A stretch of DNA of 55,788 bases from Alphaproteobacteria bacterium (lineage in GTDB: Bacteria; Pseudomonadota; Alphaproteobacteria; Sphingomonadales; Emcibacteraceae). Numbering within the stretch: the stretch's first letter is position 1; every line of letters begins with the position of its first letter. Shown here piece by piece: positions 34,724-42,742 of this stretch. The stretch is from contig JAJRQU010000036.1 in assembly GCA_024280095.1 (NCBI GenBank), positions 1-55,788 on the forward strand, given 5' to 3'. The position numbers were made by a program, and so were the translations under genes. The notes under the pieces are model-generated. The model made no database searches. It was not told where the DNA came from and saw only the letters and a list, made by a program, of their open reading frames with translations.

Positions 34724-35252
34724 TTTTTTTGACGCCTTGACACAAAAACATATTGATTTCATCAACCAGCAACAGATGTTTTTCGTCGCCACCGCCCCCA
34801 AAAAAGGCCGGATCAATCTATCGCCAAAGGGACTGGATTGTTTCCGCATTATCTCCCCGACAGAGGTCTGTTACCTTGACTATATGGGCAGCGGCAACGA
34901 AACCGCCGCACATATGCTGGACGATGGCCGCATTACGATCATGTTCAACAGCTATAGCCGCGCCGCCCTGATCATGCGGCTGTATGGCCACGGAAAATCC
35001 CATGCCCCGGGCAGCACGCGTTTTAATGCATTGATGAAACTATATAAAGAAGCCCCCGGCATCCGCCAGATTTTCACCATCAAAATCGACAACCTGCAAA
35101 CCTCCTGCGGCTATGGCGTTCCCATCTATGAAAAGGCAGAAGAACGCCAAACCCTGAATAAATGGATCGACAGCAAAGACGAGCAAAGCCTGCAAGACTA
35201 TTTCGACGAAAAAAACCGCATCAGCATCGACGGATTGCCTGCGGTGGAGTGA
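34716..35252 (+). CDS. Pyridoxamine 5'-phosphate oxidase-fold (PPOX) protein
   Basis: A 178-residue split-barrel flavoprotein-like protein. MFFVATAPKKGRINLSPKGLD at about 20-41 and the CYLDYMGSGNETAAHMLDDGRITIMF segment are typical of small PPOX proteins of the general FMN-binding type. The substrate is unknown. Its ATG lies inside the tldD end, sharing the TGA in ATGGCTGA, so translation is probably coupled. It is the last gene before the accessory region. Confidence 0.85.
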   Translation: MADFFDALTQKHIDFINQQQMFFVATAPKKGRINLSPKGLDCFRIISPTEVCYLDYMGSGNETAAHMLDDGRITIMFNSYSRAALIMRLYGHGKSHAPGSTRFNALMKLYKEAPGIRQIFTIKIDNLQTSCGYGVPIYEKAEERQTLNKWIDSKDEQSLQDYFDEKNRISIDGLPAVE

Positions 35253-35387
35253 AGAGGAAAATAGCAAAACGGTCATTTTTATGCAGACAAAAACTATTTA
35301 ACCATTTGATTCTAATTAATAAAAAATCAATCGTCACTGACACGAATGATTATGCTGACCCCATTGACCCTCACTGATCCCGAAAGA

Positions 35388-35687
35388 TTAAATAATCGAC
35401 CCCGCAAATGGCCGGACATGAATGTCTTCTTCACGTTGACGCATGTAATATGAATCATAACGGGTTTGCATACGCAGCAAGGTATCCATCCTGACACCAA
35501 AAGCTTTTTCAATACGCAGGGCCATTTCCGGCGATAATGAAGCCTTCTCATTCAAGAGATTAGACAGCGCTGGACGGCCAATACCAAGGGCCTTGGCTGC
35601 ATCCGTCACAGATAAATCATCCGGCAAGACAGAGCGTTTGATAAACCCGCCCGGATGCGGTGGTTTTATGCCTATTTTAATTGCCAT
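35388..35687 (-). CDS. higA: HigA-type antitoxin (XRE helix-turn-helix)
   Basis: A 99-residue antitoxin. KPPHPGGFIKRSVLPDDLSV is the family N-terminus, and the HTH spans TDAAKALGIGRPALSNLLNE with the following helix LSPEMALRIEKAFG. HigA binds HigB and represses its own operon. It is downstream of the toxin gene with a 19-bp gap, the toxin-first order characteristic of higBA. Confidence 0.93.
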   Translation of the reverse strand: MAIKIGIKPPHPGGFIKRSVLPDDLSVTDAAKALGIGRPALSNLLNEKASLSPEMALRIEKAFGVRMDTLLRMQTRYDSYYMRQREEDIHVRPFAGSII

Positions 35688-35706
35688 TGGTCATATTCCT
35701 TGGTCG

Positions 35707-35997
35707 TCAGTGGTAATCTTCATAATCCACATCATAAAGTTCGTTTTCGCCAGCATCGTGACTGAAAGTAATGCGCCAGTTTGCTGTCACATGCAGACTA
35801 TAAGCTCCGGCGCGGTTACCTGTTAAACAATGTGGTTTATATTTCTTGAGGTCCATAACCTCATCAATATCTTCAATCTCGATGAGAAACGCCATAATAT
35901 CGATGATCTTCTCAATGTAATCCTGCGGCATTCCCTTGGGATTGTTTTTCTCAACAAGATTGCGTAGACCTTTATGGCGTATGTTTCTGATCTCCAT
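35707..35997 (-). CDS. higB: HigB-type toxin (RelE superfamily)
   Basis: A 96-residue mRNA interferase-like toxin of the killer-protein group. It has IRHKGLRNLVEKNNPKGM near the N-terminus, then YKPHCLTGNRAGAYSLHVTANWRITF and the closing DVDYEDYH, which are family landmarks including the basic/His residues used for ribosome-dependent RNA cleavage. It precedes higA. The ATG at 35997 lacks a strong ribosome-binding site, in keeping with low toxin translation. A palindrome 15 bp upstream is a probable HigA operator. Confidence 0.92.
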   Translation of the reverse strand: MEIRNIRHKGLRNLVEKNNPKGMPQDYIEKIIDIMAFLIEIEDIDEVMDLKKYKPHCLTGNRAGAYSLHVTANWRITFSHDAGENELYDVDYEDYH

Positions 35998-36011
35998 GCT
36001 TGAGCATAACG

Positions 36012-36033
36012 TGTTGTATCGCGTAACGCAACA
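36012..36033. promoter_or_regulatory. Imperfect palindrome upstream of higBA, putative HigA operator
   Basis: TGTTG (36012-36016) and CAACA (36029-36033) flank a GC-rich core containing GCGTAACGC. It lies 15 bp before the higB ATG, where autorepression sites of this family occur. Confidence 0.45.
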
Positions 36034-36039
36034 GGCATC

Positions 36040-36200
36040 ATTTATACGCAGATTCCGAGCTGTTAGCGACGCAGTGCTACCGCTGCCCGAGCCTATATGG
36101 GGAGAGAGCCAAGCGCAAACGCCGATGATGAGGCACCTGCGTATACGTCTCCCTTGTCACCCCACGAAGTTGAGAGGGCCGCTTTACATGGTGCCTAAAC
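36040..36200. other. GC-rich non-coding block of unknown nature
   Basis: Between the higBA promoter and the decayed gene is about 160 bp clearly richer in G+C than the AT-rich DNA to its right. It contains stretches such as GCTACCGCTGCCCGAGCC and GGGGAGAGAGCCAAGCGC. A plus-strand frame is open from 35936 to 36211, but it crosses the higB start region and resembles no protein. It may be part of a dispersed repeat or a remnant of another gene. No function can be assigned. Confidence 0.3.
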
Positions 36201-36251
36201 AAAAGTGGTAATTTCAACTTATAGTCTAAATGGGAAACATATTACAAAGGT

Positions 36252-36450
36252 ATGCGTTTTCAAAGTTTGGGTGGCACAGGCTATTTGGGTGGCACAGGCT
36301 ATAAAGTCAACTATTTTGATACTGCAAGCGGTGATCATTATTGGATTTCAGGCCCTAGAAAAGACCAAAATGATGGACCTTTATGGTTGAAGCAATGGAG
36401 CTATCGTTGATGACGACGTAGCAGAAAAATATGTAATTTTGGTAGGATGA
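36252..36450 (+). pseudogene. Decayed small conserved-type gene with tandem duplication, frameshift and nonsense codon
   Basis: Starting at ATG 36252 the frame reads MRFQSLGGTGY, repeats LGGTGY, then KVNYFDTASGDHYWISGPRK and DQNDG before losing its sense and stopping at 36410. One base further, the +1 frame continues LYG, then TGA, then SNGAIVDDDVAEKY, ending at 36450. Joined by removing one base near 36378 and reading that TGA as GGA, the parts form one coherent polypeptide. This resembles small alphaproteobacterial proteins of the GTGYxVxYFDT...YWISGPKK...LYGG type, whose function I do not know. An exact 18-bp duplication (36267-36284 / 36285-36302) adds six residues. Three lesions indicate a dead gene. 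Confidence 0.6.
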
Positions 36451-36490
36451 GCATGGGTAATGTCGGACGAAGAAGTAAGTGAAGGGATTA

Positions 36491-36506
36491 AATAGTATAC
36501 TGTCCC
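36491..36506. repeat. Left copy of the 16-bp inverted repeat bounding the AT-rich islet
   Basis: AATAGTATACTGTCCC is the exact reverse complement of 38484-38499. Just inside, TAATTTTCC is loosely similar to the inward side of the other copy. Two tandem CCTAATTTT units (36505-36522) follow. Confidence 0.7.
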
Positions 36507-36671
36507 TAATTTTCCTAATTTTCGTCGGAATGGGCCTTCTCTGACTTTATTAATTTTATTCAACCCTTAGGTAGGGTATATATTGATATGCCTATTATAT
36601 GCTATCTATTATATTAGAGAGAATGATAGACAACATAAGAAAGTGACTTAATTACTAATAGGATTAAATAA

Positions 36672-37127
36672 ATGGAACTGGTAGAATGGGTTAAATTATT
36701 GTTGCCATCGTTTCTAGCAGTTTTTGCTATTTTTGTATCAGTAAATCTATCTCTTAAAAAAGATCAAAAACAAATTGTATGGGAGAAAAAATTTAATTCA
36801 TACATATCAATTATTGAGGCGTTGACTGTTCTTAAAAATGACATTGATAGGTCACGTCAAATTGAAAAAAAATATAGCCCCCTTCAAGAAGAAACTCAAG
36901 AAGCGAGAACTAAATATACAGAGGCACTATGGGAAGTAAGTAAGCATGAATATTTAGGATATTTAATTATGTCGGATGAAGCACTGAAAGTTTTTAAAAA
37001 ATTTAATGAGCAGGTACATTTTAGTTCGAAAGAAGACACCTATTTTGAAAGTTTGGAAACTATGTCTTCAGCGATAACAAGTTGTTTAGATGACATAAAG
37101 AATATAGCACGTAATGAATTAATTTAA
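36672..37127 (+). CDS. Unknown protein with N-terminal membrane helix and coiled coil
   Basis: A 151-residue protein I do not recognise. Residues 5-27 form a membrane helix (WVKLLLPSFLAVFAIFVSVN). A basic stretch (LSLKKDQKQIVWEKK) then suggests that the rest faces the cytoplasm. From about 35 onward it is predicted mostly helical and highly charged (DIDRSRQIEKKYSPLQEETQ). Codons are strongly A/T-ending, unlike the housekeeping genes around. AGGA lies 9 bases before the ATG. With the Sel1-repeat gene it is the only cargo of the inverted-repeat-bounded islet, which points to horizontal origin. Confidence 0.65.
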   Translation: MELVEWVKLLLPSFLAVFAIFVSVNLSLKKDQKQIVWEKKFNSYISIIEALTVLKNDIDRSRQIEKKYSPLQEETQEARTKYTEALWEVSKHEYLGYLIMSDEALKVFKKFNEQVHFSSKEDTYFESLETMSSAITSCLDDIKNIARNELI

Positions 37128-37228
37128 AAATATTGAAGTGAAGTGTTGGAGAAAACTATTTTGAAGGATCAATAAGGTTAAAATAAATTTATTTATGGCT
37201 TATATATAGGAATCTTAAGGGGAATAAA

Positions 37229-38176
37229 ATGAGAGATTTAAATAATAAGGATAGTGAAGGATATAGAGAAAATTACTTTACTTTAATCTTATTGGTTCTA
37301 CTATCAATTGTTGTGTCAACGTTAATATTTTCCACTGTCACCAAGGTGGATGCTTCGGAAAAAGTTCATGAGATAAATATGCTTGAAGAACTTCTTAATT
37401 TAGCGAAACAGGGAAATGTTGAAGCTCAAGTAAGTATTGCTCAAAAGTATTATTTGGGTTCAGGTGTGCCACAGAGTTATATAAATGCAGAAAAATGGTT
37501 TCGTGTGGCGGCTGAACGAGGGGTAGCTGTTTCACAGTCGTATCTTGGCCGAATGTATGTGGAGGGTCATGGTGTTCCACAAGATTATAATGAAGCAATT
37601 AAGTGGTACAGCCTTGCATCTGATCAAGGGGACGCAGAAGCTCAGTCAGATTTAGGTGCCATATACCAAAGGGGATTAGGAGTAACTCAAAATTATACGA
37701 AAGCATTTGAATTATACATGAGAGCAGCAGAGCAAAATAATTCAAAAGCACAATCGAACCTTGGTTTAACATATAAGAAAGGGCTAGGAGTTCCACGAAA
37801 TTATCAAGAAGCTTTGAAATGGTATCATCTTGCTGCGGAAAATAATGAGGCATCAGCACAATTTAATATAGGTGATATGTATAGATCAGGGCAAGGTGTT
37901 GCTAAAGACCTAAAAAAAGCAGAGAGATGGTATTTTAAGGCTGCTAAAAATGGTTATGGTCTTGCCCAGTTCAATCTTGGTATAATGTTCGGTAATGGTC
38001 TAGATATGGAACAAGACCTTAGTTTAGCACTAATGTGGTTTAATATTGCCAGCGCCAATGGAATAAAGGAAGCTAGAGAAATTAGGGATGATCTAATTAA
38101 ACATCTTTCACCGAATCAACTTTCTAAAGCTCAAGAAATGACTAGTGAATGGATGAAGAAAACAGGGTCAGAGTAA
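37229..38176 (+). CDS. Membrane-anchored Sel1-like repeat protein
   Basis: A 315-residue protein with a membrane or signal-anchor helix at about 17-36 (YFTLILLVLLSIVVSTLIFS), followed by at least six Sel1-like 36-residue repeats. The repeats are marked by AQxxLGxxYxxGxGVxQxYxxAxxWYxxAAexG, for example SQSYLGRMYVEGHGVPQDYN and AQSDLGAIYQRGLGVTQNYT. Such alpha-solenoids mediate protein-protein contacts, often in secretion, envelope stress or host interaction. A strong AAGGGG site precedes the ATG. Base composition is AT-rich like the gene upstream (101-bp gap). The binding partner is unknown; the upstream membrane protein is a candidate. Confidence 0.88.
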   Translation: MRDLNNKDSEGYRENYFTLILLVLLSIVVSTLIFSTVTKVDASEKVHEINMLEELLNLAKQGNVEAQVSIAQKYYLGSGVPQSYINAEKWFRVAAERGVAVSQSYLGRMYVEGHGVPQDYNEAIKWYSLASDQGDAEAQSDLGAIYQRGLGVTQNYTKAFELYMRAAEQNNSKAQSNLGLTYKKGLGVPRNYQEALKWYHLAAENNEASAQFNIGDMYRSGQGVAKDLKKAERWYFKAAKNGYGLAQFNLGIMFGNGLDMEQDLSLALMWFNIASANGIKEAREIRDDLIKHLSPNQLSKAQEMTSEWMKKTGSE

Positions 38177-38194
38177 CGGAATTCCAAGTAAAGG

Positions 38195-38277
38195 TAATCA
38201 GGGTAATCAGGGGAGTAATCAGGGGACGCAATACCTATTTGATCAAAATAAGTAATCGGTGGACACAATACCTATTT
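38195..38277. repeat. Short direct repeats at the right side of the islet
   Basis: After three close copies of TAATCAGGG (38195-38224), a 26-bp unit beginning GTAATC and ending ATACCTATTT occurs at 38215-38240 and again at 38252-38277, with GGGGACGC versus GTGGACAC in the middle. The region contains no gene. Confidence 0.6.
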
Positions 38278-38411
38278 ATTCAATCTATCCATAAAATCGG
38301 GGGACATAGCGTAATTGAAGTAGGATCATTCTGCGTATGATATAACGGGGTCGGATTTGATGAACAAATCTGCCCCAATGATAGGAGAATGACCCATGGA
38401 TTTATGATAAG

Positions 38412-38486
38412 GAGAAATCTGGGGAGAAATCTGGGGAGAGAAATCTGGGGACAGGGGAGAGAAATCTGGGACAGAGAAATCTGGGG
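38412..38486. repeat. Five copies of GAGAAATCTGGG
   Basis: Copies start at 38412, 38424, 38438, 38459 and 38474, with uneven spacing of 12-21 bp. The last runs into the right 16-bp inverted repeat. Together with 38195-38277 this fills most of the 346-bp gene-free stretch 38177-38522; no open frame or promoter is evident there. Confidence 0.7.
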
Positions 38487-38499
38487 ACAGTATACTATT
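38484..38499. repeat. Right copy of the 16-bp inverted repeat bounding the AT-rich islet
   Basis: GGGACAGTATACTATT is the exact reverse complement of 36491-36506, giving an element of about 2.0 kb if these are its ends. It lies 24 bp beyond the stop codon of the leftward Lrp gene. Confidence 0.7.
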
Positions 38500-38522
38500 A
38501 GCCCTGAGGACAGCATTGGGTC

Positions 38523-39002
38523 CTAGCCCTCCTCCAACAATTTTAGCGGCAAGCGTGTCGTGTGTTTCATTTGTTTGAGGACAAAGCTGGTGCTGACGGA
38601 GCGCACCATGGGCAGATGCATGAGGAAGCCGGTCTGGAATTCTTCGTATTCCTTGATGTTGCGGGCGATTACTTTCATGAGGAAATCGCAGTCGCCGCTC
38701 ATGGAATAATATTCCAATACCTCGGGCCGTTCGCAGATGGCCGCATCAAACTGCTCGAGCATTTCCATCTGATGTTTTTCCAGCATCACATGGGCGAAGG
38801 CAATCAGGTGAAAACCGGCCTTTTCACCGTCAAGGATGGCCGCATAATGATCGATGATGCCCTCATCTTCGAGCCGCCGCACCCGCCGCCAGCAAGGCGA
38901 CGGCGACAAGCCCACCTGTTTGGCCAGATCATGATTGGACAGGCGGCCATTTTCCTGCATGAGTCTTAAAATATTAAAATCTATCTGATCCAGCTTTACC
39001 AA
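38523..39002 (-). CDS. Lrp/AsnC-family transcriptional regulator, copy 1
   Basis: A 159-residue regulator that typically responds to an amino acid. The N-terminal winged HTH reads LDQIDFNILRLMQENGRLSN, then LAKQVGLSPSPCWRRVRRLE. The C-terminal RAM/AsnC ligand domain runs about 65-150 (VLEYYSMSGDCDFLMKVIA). It is divergent from the indolepyruvate oxidoreductase gene across 148 bp, so it is a good candidate regulator of that gene, with an aromatic or branched amino acid as ligand; this is inference. Confidence 0.93.
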   Translation of the reverse strand: MVKLDQIDFNILRLMQENGRLSNHDLAKQVGLSPSPCWRRVRRLEDEGIIDHYAAILDGEKAGFHLIAFAHVMLEKHQMEMLEQFDAAICERPEVLEYYSMSGDCDFLMKVIARNIKEYEEFQTGFLMHLPMVRSVSTSFVLKQMKHTTRLPLKLLEEG

Positions 39003-39150
39003 AGAACAATCCTTCTACAAAATACTATTTTCTTGAAATTCTCTTGCTTCTTATTGGCATATATTGGCCGAAATCGCAAGGACATACCCTGTAAATTGGT
39101 CGTATTATCCATTTAACATATTAAAGAAAGCACGATAATAGGGCGCCGCA

Positions 39151-42100
39151 ATGAAAACAACCGCATCGAAAACATATCCCGCCATATCAACAACAGAACC
39201 CGAAGGGCCATTGGACGATTATCAACTGGATAACCGGTATGACCGCACTTCGGGCCAGATATTCCTGACGGGGACGCAGGCTTTGGTGCGTATTCCCCTG
39301 CTGCAGGCGGTTGCGGATAAAAAACTTGGCCTCAACACCGCCGGCTTTATTTCAGGCTACCGGGGCTCGCCGCTGGGCAATTATGACCGCGAACTTTGGC
39401 AGGCCGCCCCCCTTCTGGAACGCCATAACATCAAATTCAAACCCGGCATTAACGAAGAACTGGCCGCCACCGCCGTGGTTGGCAGTCAACAGGTGGAAAC
39501 ATCGGATTTTGCCGACTATGACGGCGTATTTGGCATCTGGTACGGCAAGGGGCCGGGCGTTGACCGGGCCAGCGATGCGTTAAAGCATGGTAACAGCTTT
39601 GGGGCCTCCCCCAACGGCGGCGTATTGGTCATTGCCGGTGATGACCACGGGGCGGTTTCCAGCAGCATGAACCATCAGAGCGAACAAATCATGCAGTCAT
39701 GGATGATGCCGGTTCTGGCCCCGTCAAACCTGCTTGATTACCTGAATTTCGGCCTTTATGGCATAGCCTTAAGCCGTTACAGCGGCTGCTGGTCGGGCTT
39801 TATTGCCACAAGCGAAATTCTGGAAAGTGCGGCCACGGTCACTATGGATCTTGTGCAGGATAAATTCATCACGCCGCCCCATGAAGGTTATGACAGCAGC
39901 GCGCTCCATTACCGCTGGCCCGATCCCTTCCCTCTGGTCGAAGGCCGCCTTGTTGACCATAAATTAAAAGCCGTCCATGCCTTCGTCCGCGCCAACCCCA
40001 TTGACAAGCTGATCTGGGATTGCACAAATGCCTTTTCTCATAAACACCCCCCCCATCAAACAAAAAATCCCCTTGGCATCGTGACTTGCGGCAAGGGTTA
40101 TTTAGACCTGATGCAGGCCTTTGCCAATGCGGGCATCACTCAGGAAATGGCAGAGAAGTCCGGAATTTCCATCTATAAAATTGGCCTGACATGGCCTATT
40201 GAACCCGTGGGCATCACGGGTTTTGCGCGCCAGTTTGAGAAAATCATCGTCATCGAGGAAAAACGCAGTTTCGTTGAAAATCAAATACGGGATATTTTCT
40301 ATAATATGCCGCAGGATCAACGTCCGGTGATCCTTGGCAAAACGGATGAAACCGGCGCACAGATATTAAATACCGTGGGCGAGATATCGCCGGAAGATGT
40401 GCTCAGGGCCTTAACGCCGCTGCTTTCTGAAATTGGCTTGGCTGAAATTGGCCTGAAGGGGAATCTTGATCAGATAAACCAGCAAGTGAACGCAAAACTC
40501 GATGATATAAAATCTCTGGAAAATAAAGATTTCCGCACGCCTTACTTCTGTTCTGGCTGCCCCCATAGCAGCTCCACCAAACTGCCGGAAGGCAGCCGCG
40601 CCATGTTGGGCATTGGCTGTCATTTCATGGCCGGCGGCATGGATCGCAATACGGCCAACCTCACCCAGATGGGCGGCGAAGGGGTCAATTGGATTGGCCA
40701 GAGTAATTTCACCAGCGAAAAGCATATCTTTCAAAATCTGGGCGACGGCACCTATTATCATTCCGGCCTGCTCGCCATCCGTCAATCCATCGCCTCCAAA
40801 AGCAATATCACCTATAAAATCCTCTATAATGACGCCATTGCCATGACCGGCGGCCAGCCTCTGGAAGGCATCCTGACCGTTGAACAAATCAGTCACCAAA
40901 TTCATGCCGAAGGGGTCAAAGCGATCTATGTGGTGACGGACGAGCCTGATAAATATGCCAGCCCTGCCAAATTTGCCGCCGGCGTCACCATCCATCACCG
41001 GGATCAACTTGATAAAATTCAGCGCGAATTGCGGGAAATATCCGGCGTGACAGCCTTGATTTATGATCAGACCTGCGCCTCCGAAAAACGCCGCCGCCGC
41101 AAAAAGAATGAATTTCCCGACCCGCCGAAACGGGCCTTTATCAATGATCTGGTCTGCGAGGCCTGCGGCGATTGCTCGGTTGCCTCCAACTGCGTATCTA
41201 TCGTGCCAAAGGAAACAGAACTTGGCCGCAAACGGGCCATCGACCAGTCAAGCTGCAACAAGGATTATTCCTGCGTCAATGGCTTCTGCCCCTCCTTTGT
41301 CACCATTCACGGCGGCAGCGTCAAAAAAGGCAGCCGCGTCAATCCGGCAGAATTAATCCGCCAGATTGCCCTGCCCGAACAGCCCCAAATCAATGGCGGT
41401 TATGACATCATGGTCACCGGCATTGGCGGCACCGGTATCGTCACCATCGGTCAGATTATGGTTATGGCGGCCCATTTGGAGGGCAAAGGAGCCAGCGTTC
41501 TGGATTTCACAGGATTTGCCCAAAAGGGCGGCTCCGTCATCAGCTACCTGCGGCTATCGCAAAGCGCCGAGGATTTAAAAGCGGTGCGTATTGGCACGGG
41601 GGCCGCCGATCTTTTGCTGGGCTGCGATATGGTGGTTGCCGGCTCCAGAGAATCATTGCGCACGCTGGCCGAGGGGAAAACATCAGTCATCCTTAACACC
41701 CAAAAGAACCAGACTGCCCAATTCGTGCTGAACCGGGATGCAGACATTCATGATGACCTGATCAGCCAGAATATCCGCAGCATCGTCGGGGGAAATGCTC
41801 TGGATAAAGTCAATGCCGCCAAGATGGCCACAGCCCTTATGGGCGACAGCATCGCCACCAATATGTTCCTGTTCGGCTATGCCTGGCAAAAGGGTAAAAT
41901 TCCCCTGTCACTGGCCGCGATCTTTCGCGCCATTGAACTGAATGCTGCCGCCGTGGATAGCAACAAGCAAAGCTTTAACTGGGGCCGGATTGCCGCCGCT
42001 GACATGACCTTGATTGAACAATCCCTGCCCCATCCACTTAAAAATGATGCGCCTTTGACCGCACGGGCCGATATCATGAAGTATCGCACGGATTACCTGA

Positions 42101-42717
42101 AAGACTATCAGGATCAGGCCCTAGCCGACCGTTATCTTGCGGCGGTCAATAAAATCCATGATCTGGAGAAGGAACTAGGAATTTCCAGCGATGATTTATC
42201 AAAGGCTGTGGCCCGGAATTATTTCAAACTTTTGGCAATCAAGGATGAATATGAAGTGGCGCGGCTCTATACCAACGGCGCCTTTGAGCGGAAAATAAAT
42301 CAACAGTTTGACGGCGATTTCAAAATCCATTTCCATATGGCACCGCCGCTTCTGGCGCGCAAGGATAATAAGGGACATTTAAGAAAAATGGAATTTGGCG
42401 GCTGGATGTTTAACATGCTTAAAATAATCGCAAAGATGCGCGGCCTTCGCGGCAGCATTTTTGATATTTTTGGCAAAAGCGCAGAACGCAAGATGGAACG
42501 GAAATTAATTGGTGATTATGAAATACTGCTTGATAATTTTGCTAAAACCCTGTCCAAAGAAAATTTTCTGGCCGCTGTTGCACTTGCCGAAATCCCTTCT
42601 GAGATAAGAGGTTTCGGCCATGTCAAAGAGAAATCCGTTGAAATTTCAATAAAAAATACCGGGCGCCTATTGCAAGAATATCATTCAGGCGATAAGCCTA
42701 TAACAGTACCGAAATAA
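39151..42717 (+). CDS. Indolepyruvate:ferredoxin oxidoreductase, fused subunits
   Basis: An 1188-residue 2-ketoacid oxidoreductase that decarboxylates aryl-pyruvates from transaminated aromatic amino acids to aryl-acetyl-CoA, passing electrons to ferredoxin. The pyrimidine-binding domain begins with GFISGYRGSPLGNYDRELW (near 65). A cluster-type segment FCSGCPHSSSTKLPEG is near 468, and the ThDP domain has GGEGVNWIGQ and ILYNDAIAMTGGQPLEG (about 510-580). A Cys-rich region is near 669 (CEACGDCSVASNC), and the gamma-type domain starts near 753 (VTGIGGTGIVTIGQIM). The single-chain form is common in proteobacteria. Branched-chain 2-ketoacids are an alternative substrate class. It lies 25 bp upstream of the aminotransferase gene. 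Confidence 0.93.
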   Translation: MKTTASKTYPAISTTEPEGPLDDYQLDNRYDRTSGQIFLTGTQALVRIPLLQAVADKKLGLNTAGFISGYRGSPLGNYDRELWQAAPLLERHNIKFKPGINEELAATAVVGSQQVETSDFADYDGVFGIWYGKGPGVDRASDALKHGNSFGASPNGGVLVIAGDDHGAVSSSMNHQSEQIMQSWMMPVLAPSNLLDYLNFGLYGIALSRYSGCWSGFIATSEILESAATVTMDLVQDKFITPPHEGYDSSALHYRWPDPFPLVEGRLVDHKLKAVHAFVRANPIDKLIWDCTNAFSHKHPPHQTKNPLGIVTCGKGYLDLMQAFANAGITQEMAEKSGISIYKIGLTWPIEPVGITGFARQFEKIIVIEEKRSFVENQIRDIFYNMPQDQRPVILGKTDETGAQILNTVGEISPEDVLRALTPLLSEIGLAEIGLKGNLDQINQQVNAKLDDIKSLENKDFRTPYFCSGCPHSSSTKLPEGSRAMLGIGCHFMAGGMDRNTANLTQMGGEGVNWIGQSNFTSEKHIFQNLGDGTYYHSGLLAIRQSIASKSNITYKILYNDAIAMTGGQPLEGILTVEQISHQIHAEGVKAIYVVTDEPDKYASPAKFAAGVTIHHRDQLDKIQRELREISGVTALIYDQTCASEKRRRRKKNEFPDPPKRAFINDLVCEACGDCSVASNCVSIVPKETELGRKRAIDQSSCNKDYSCVNGFCPSFVTIHGGSVKKGSRVNPAELIRQIALPEQPQINGGYDIMVTGIGGTGIVTIGQIMVMAAHLEGKGASVLDFTGFAQKGGSVISYLRLSQSAEDLKAVRIGTGAADLLLGCDMVVAGSRESLRTLAEGKTSVILNTQKNQTAQFVLNRDADIHDDLISQNIRSIVGGNALDKVNAAKMATALMGDSIATNMFLFGYAWQKGKIPLSLAAIFRAIELNAAAVDSNKQSFNWGRIAAADMTLIEQSLPHPLKNDAPLTARADIMKYRTDYLKDYQDQALADRYLAAVNKIHDLEKELGISSDDLSKAVARNYFKLLAIKDEYEVARLYTNGAFERKINQQFDGDFKIHFHMAPPLLARKDNKGHLRKMEFGGWMFNMLKIIAKMRGLRGSIFDIFGKSAERKMERKLIGDYEILLDNFAKTLSKENFLAAVALAEIPSEIRGFGHVKEKSVEISIKNTGRLLQEYHSGDKPITVPK

Positions 42718-42742
42718 TTAATAATAGTCAAAAGGACGAGAA

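Noticed and set aside
36100-36190. tmRNA-like tag (GCAAACGCCGAT...) in the GC-rich block
   Set aside because: The reading frame after it is too long, lacks a typical Leu/Val-Ala-Ala ending, and no tRNA-like acceptor part is visible.
35936-36211. Plus-strand frame across the higB start and the GC-rich block
   Set aside because: It crosses the higB coding start and its promoter, shows no recognisable protein features and no ribosome-binding site.
38177-38522. CRISPR array at the repeat nest
   Set aside because: Repeats are short (12-26 bp), unevenly spaced by nearly nothing, and lack distinct spacers of uniform size; no cas genes are present.
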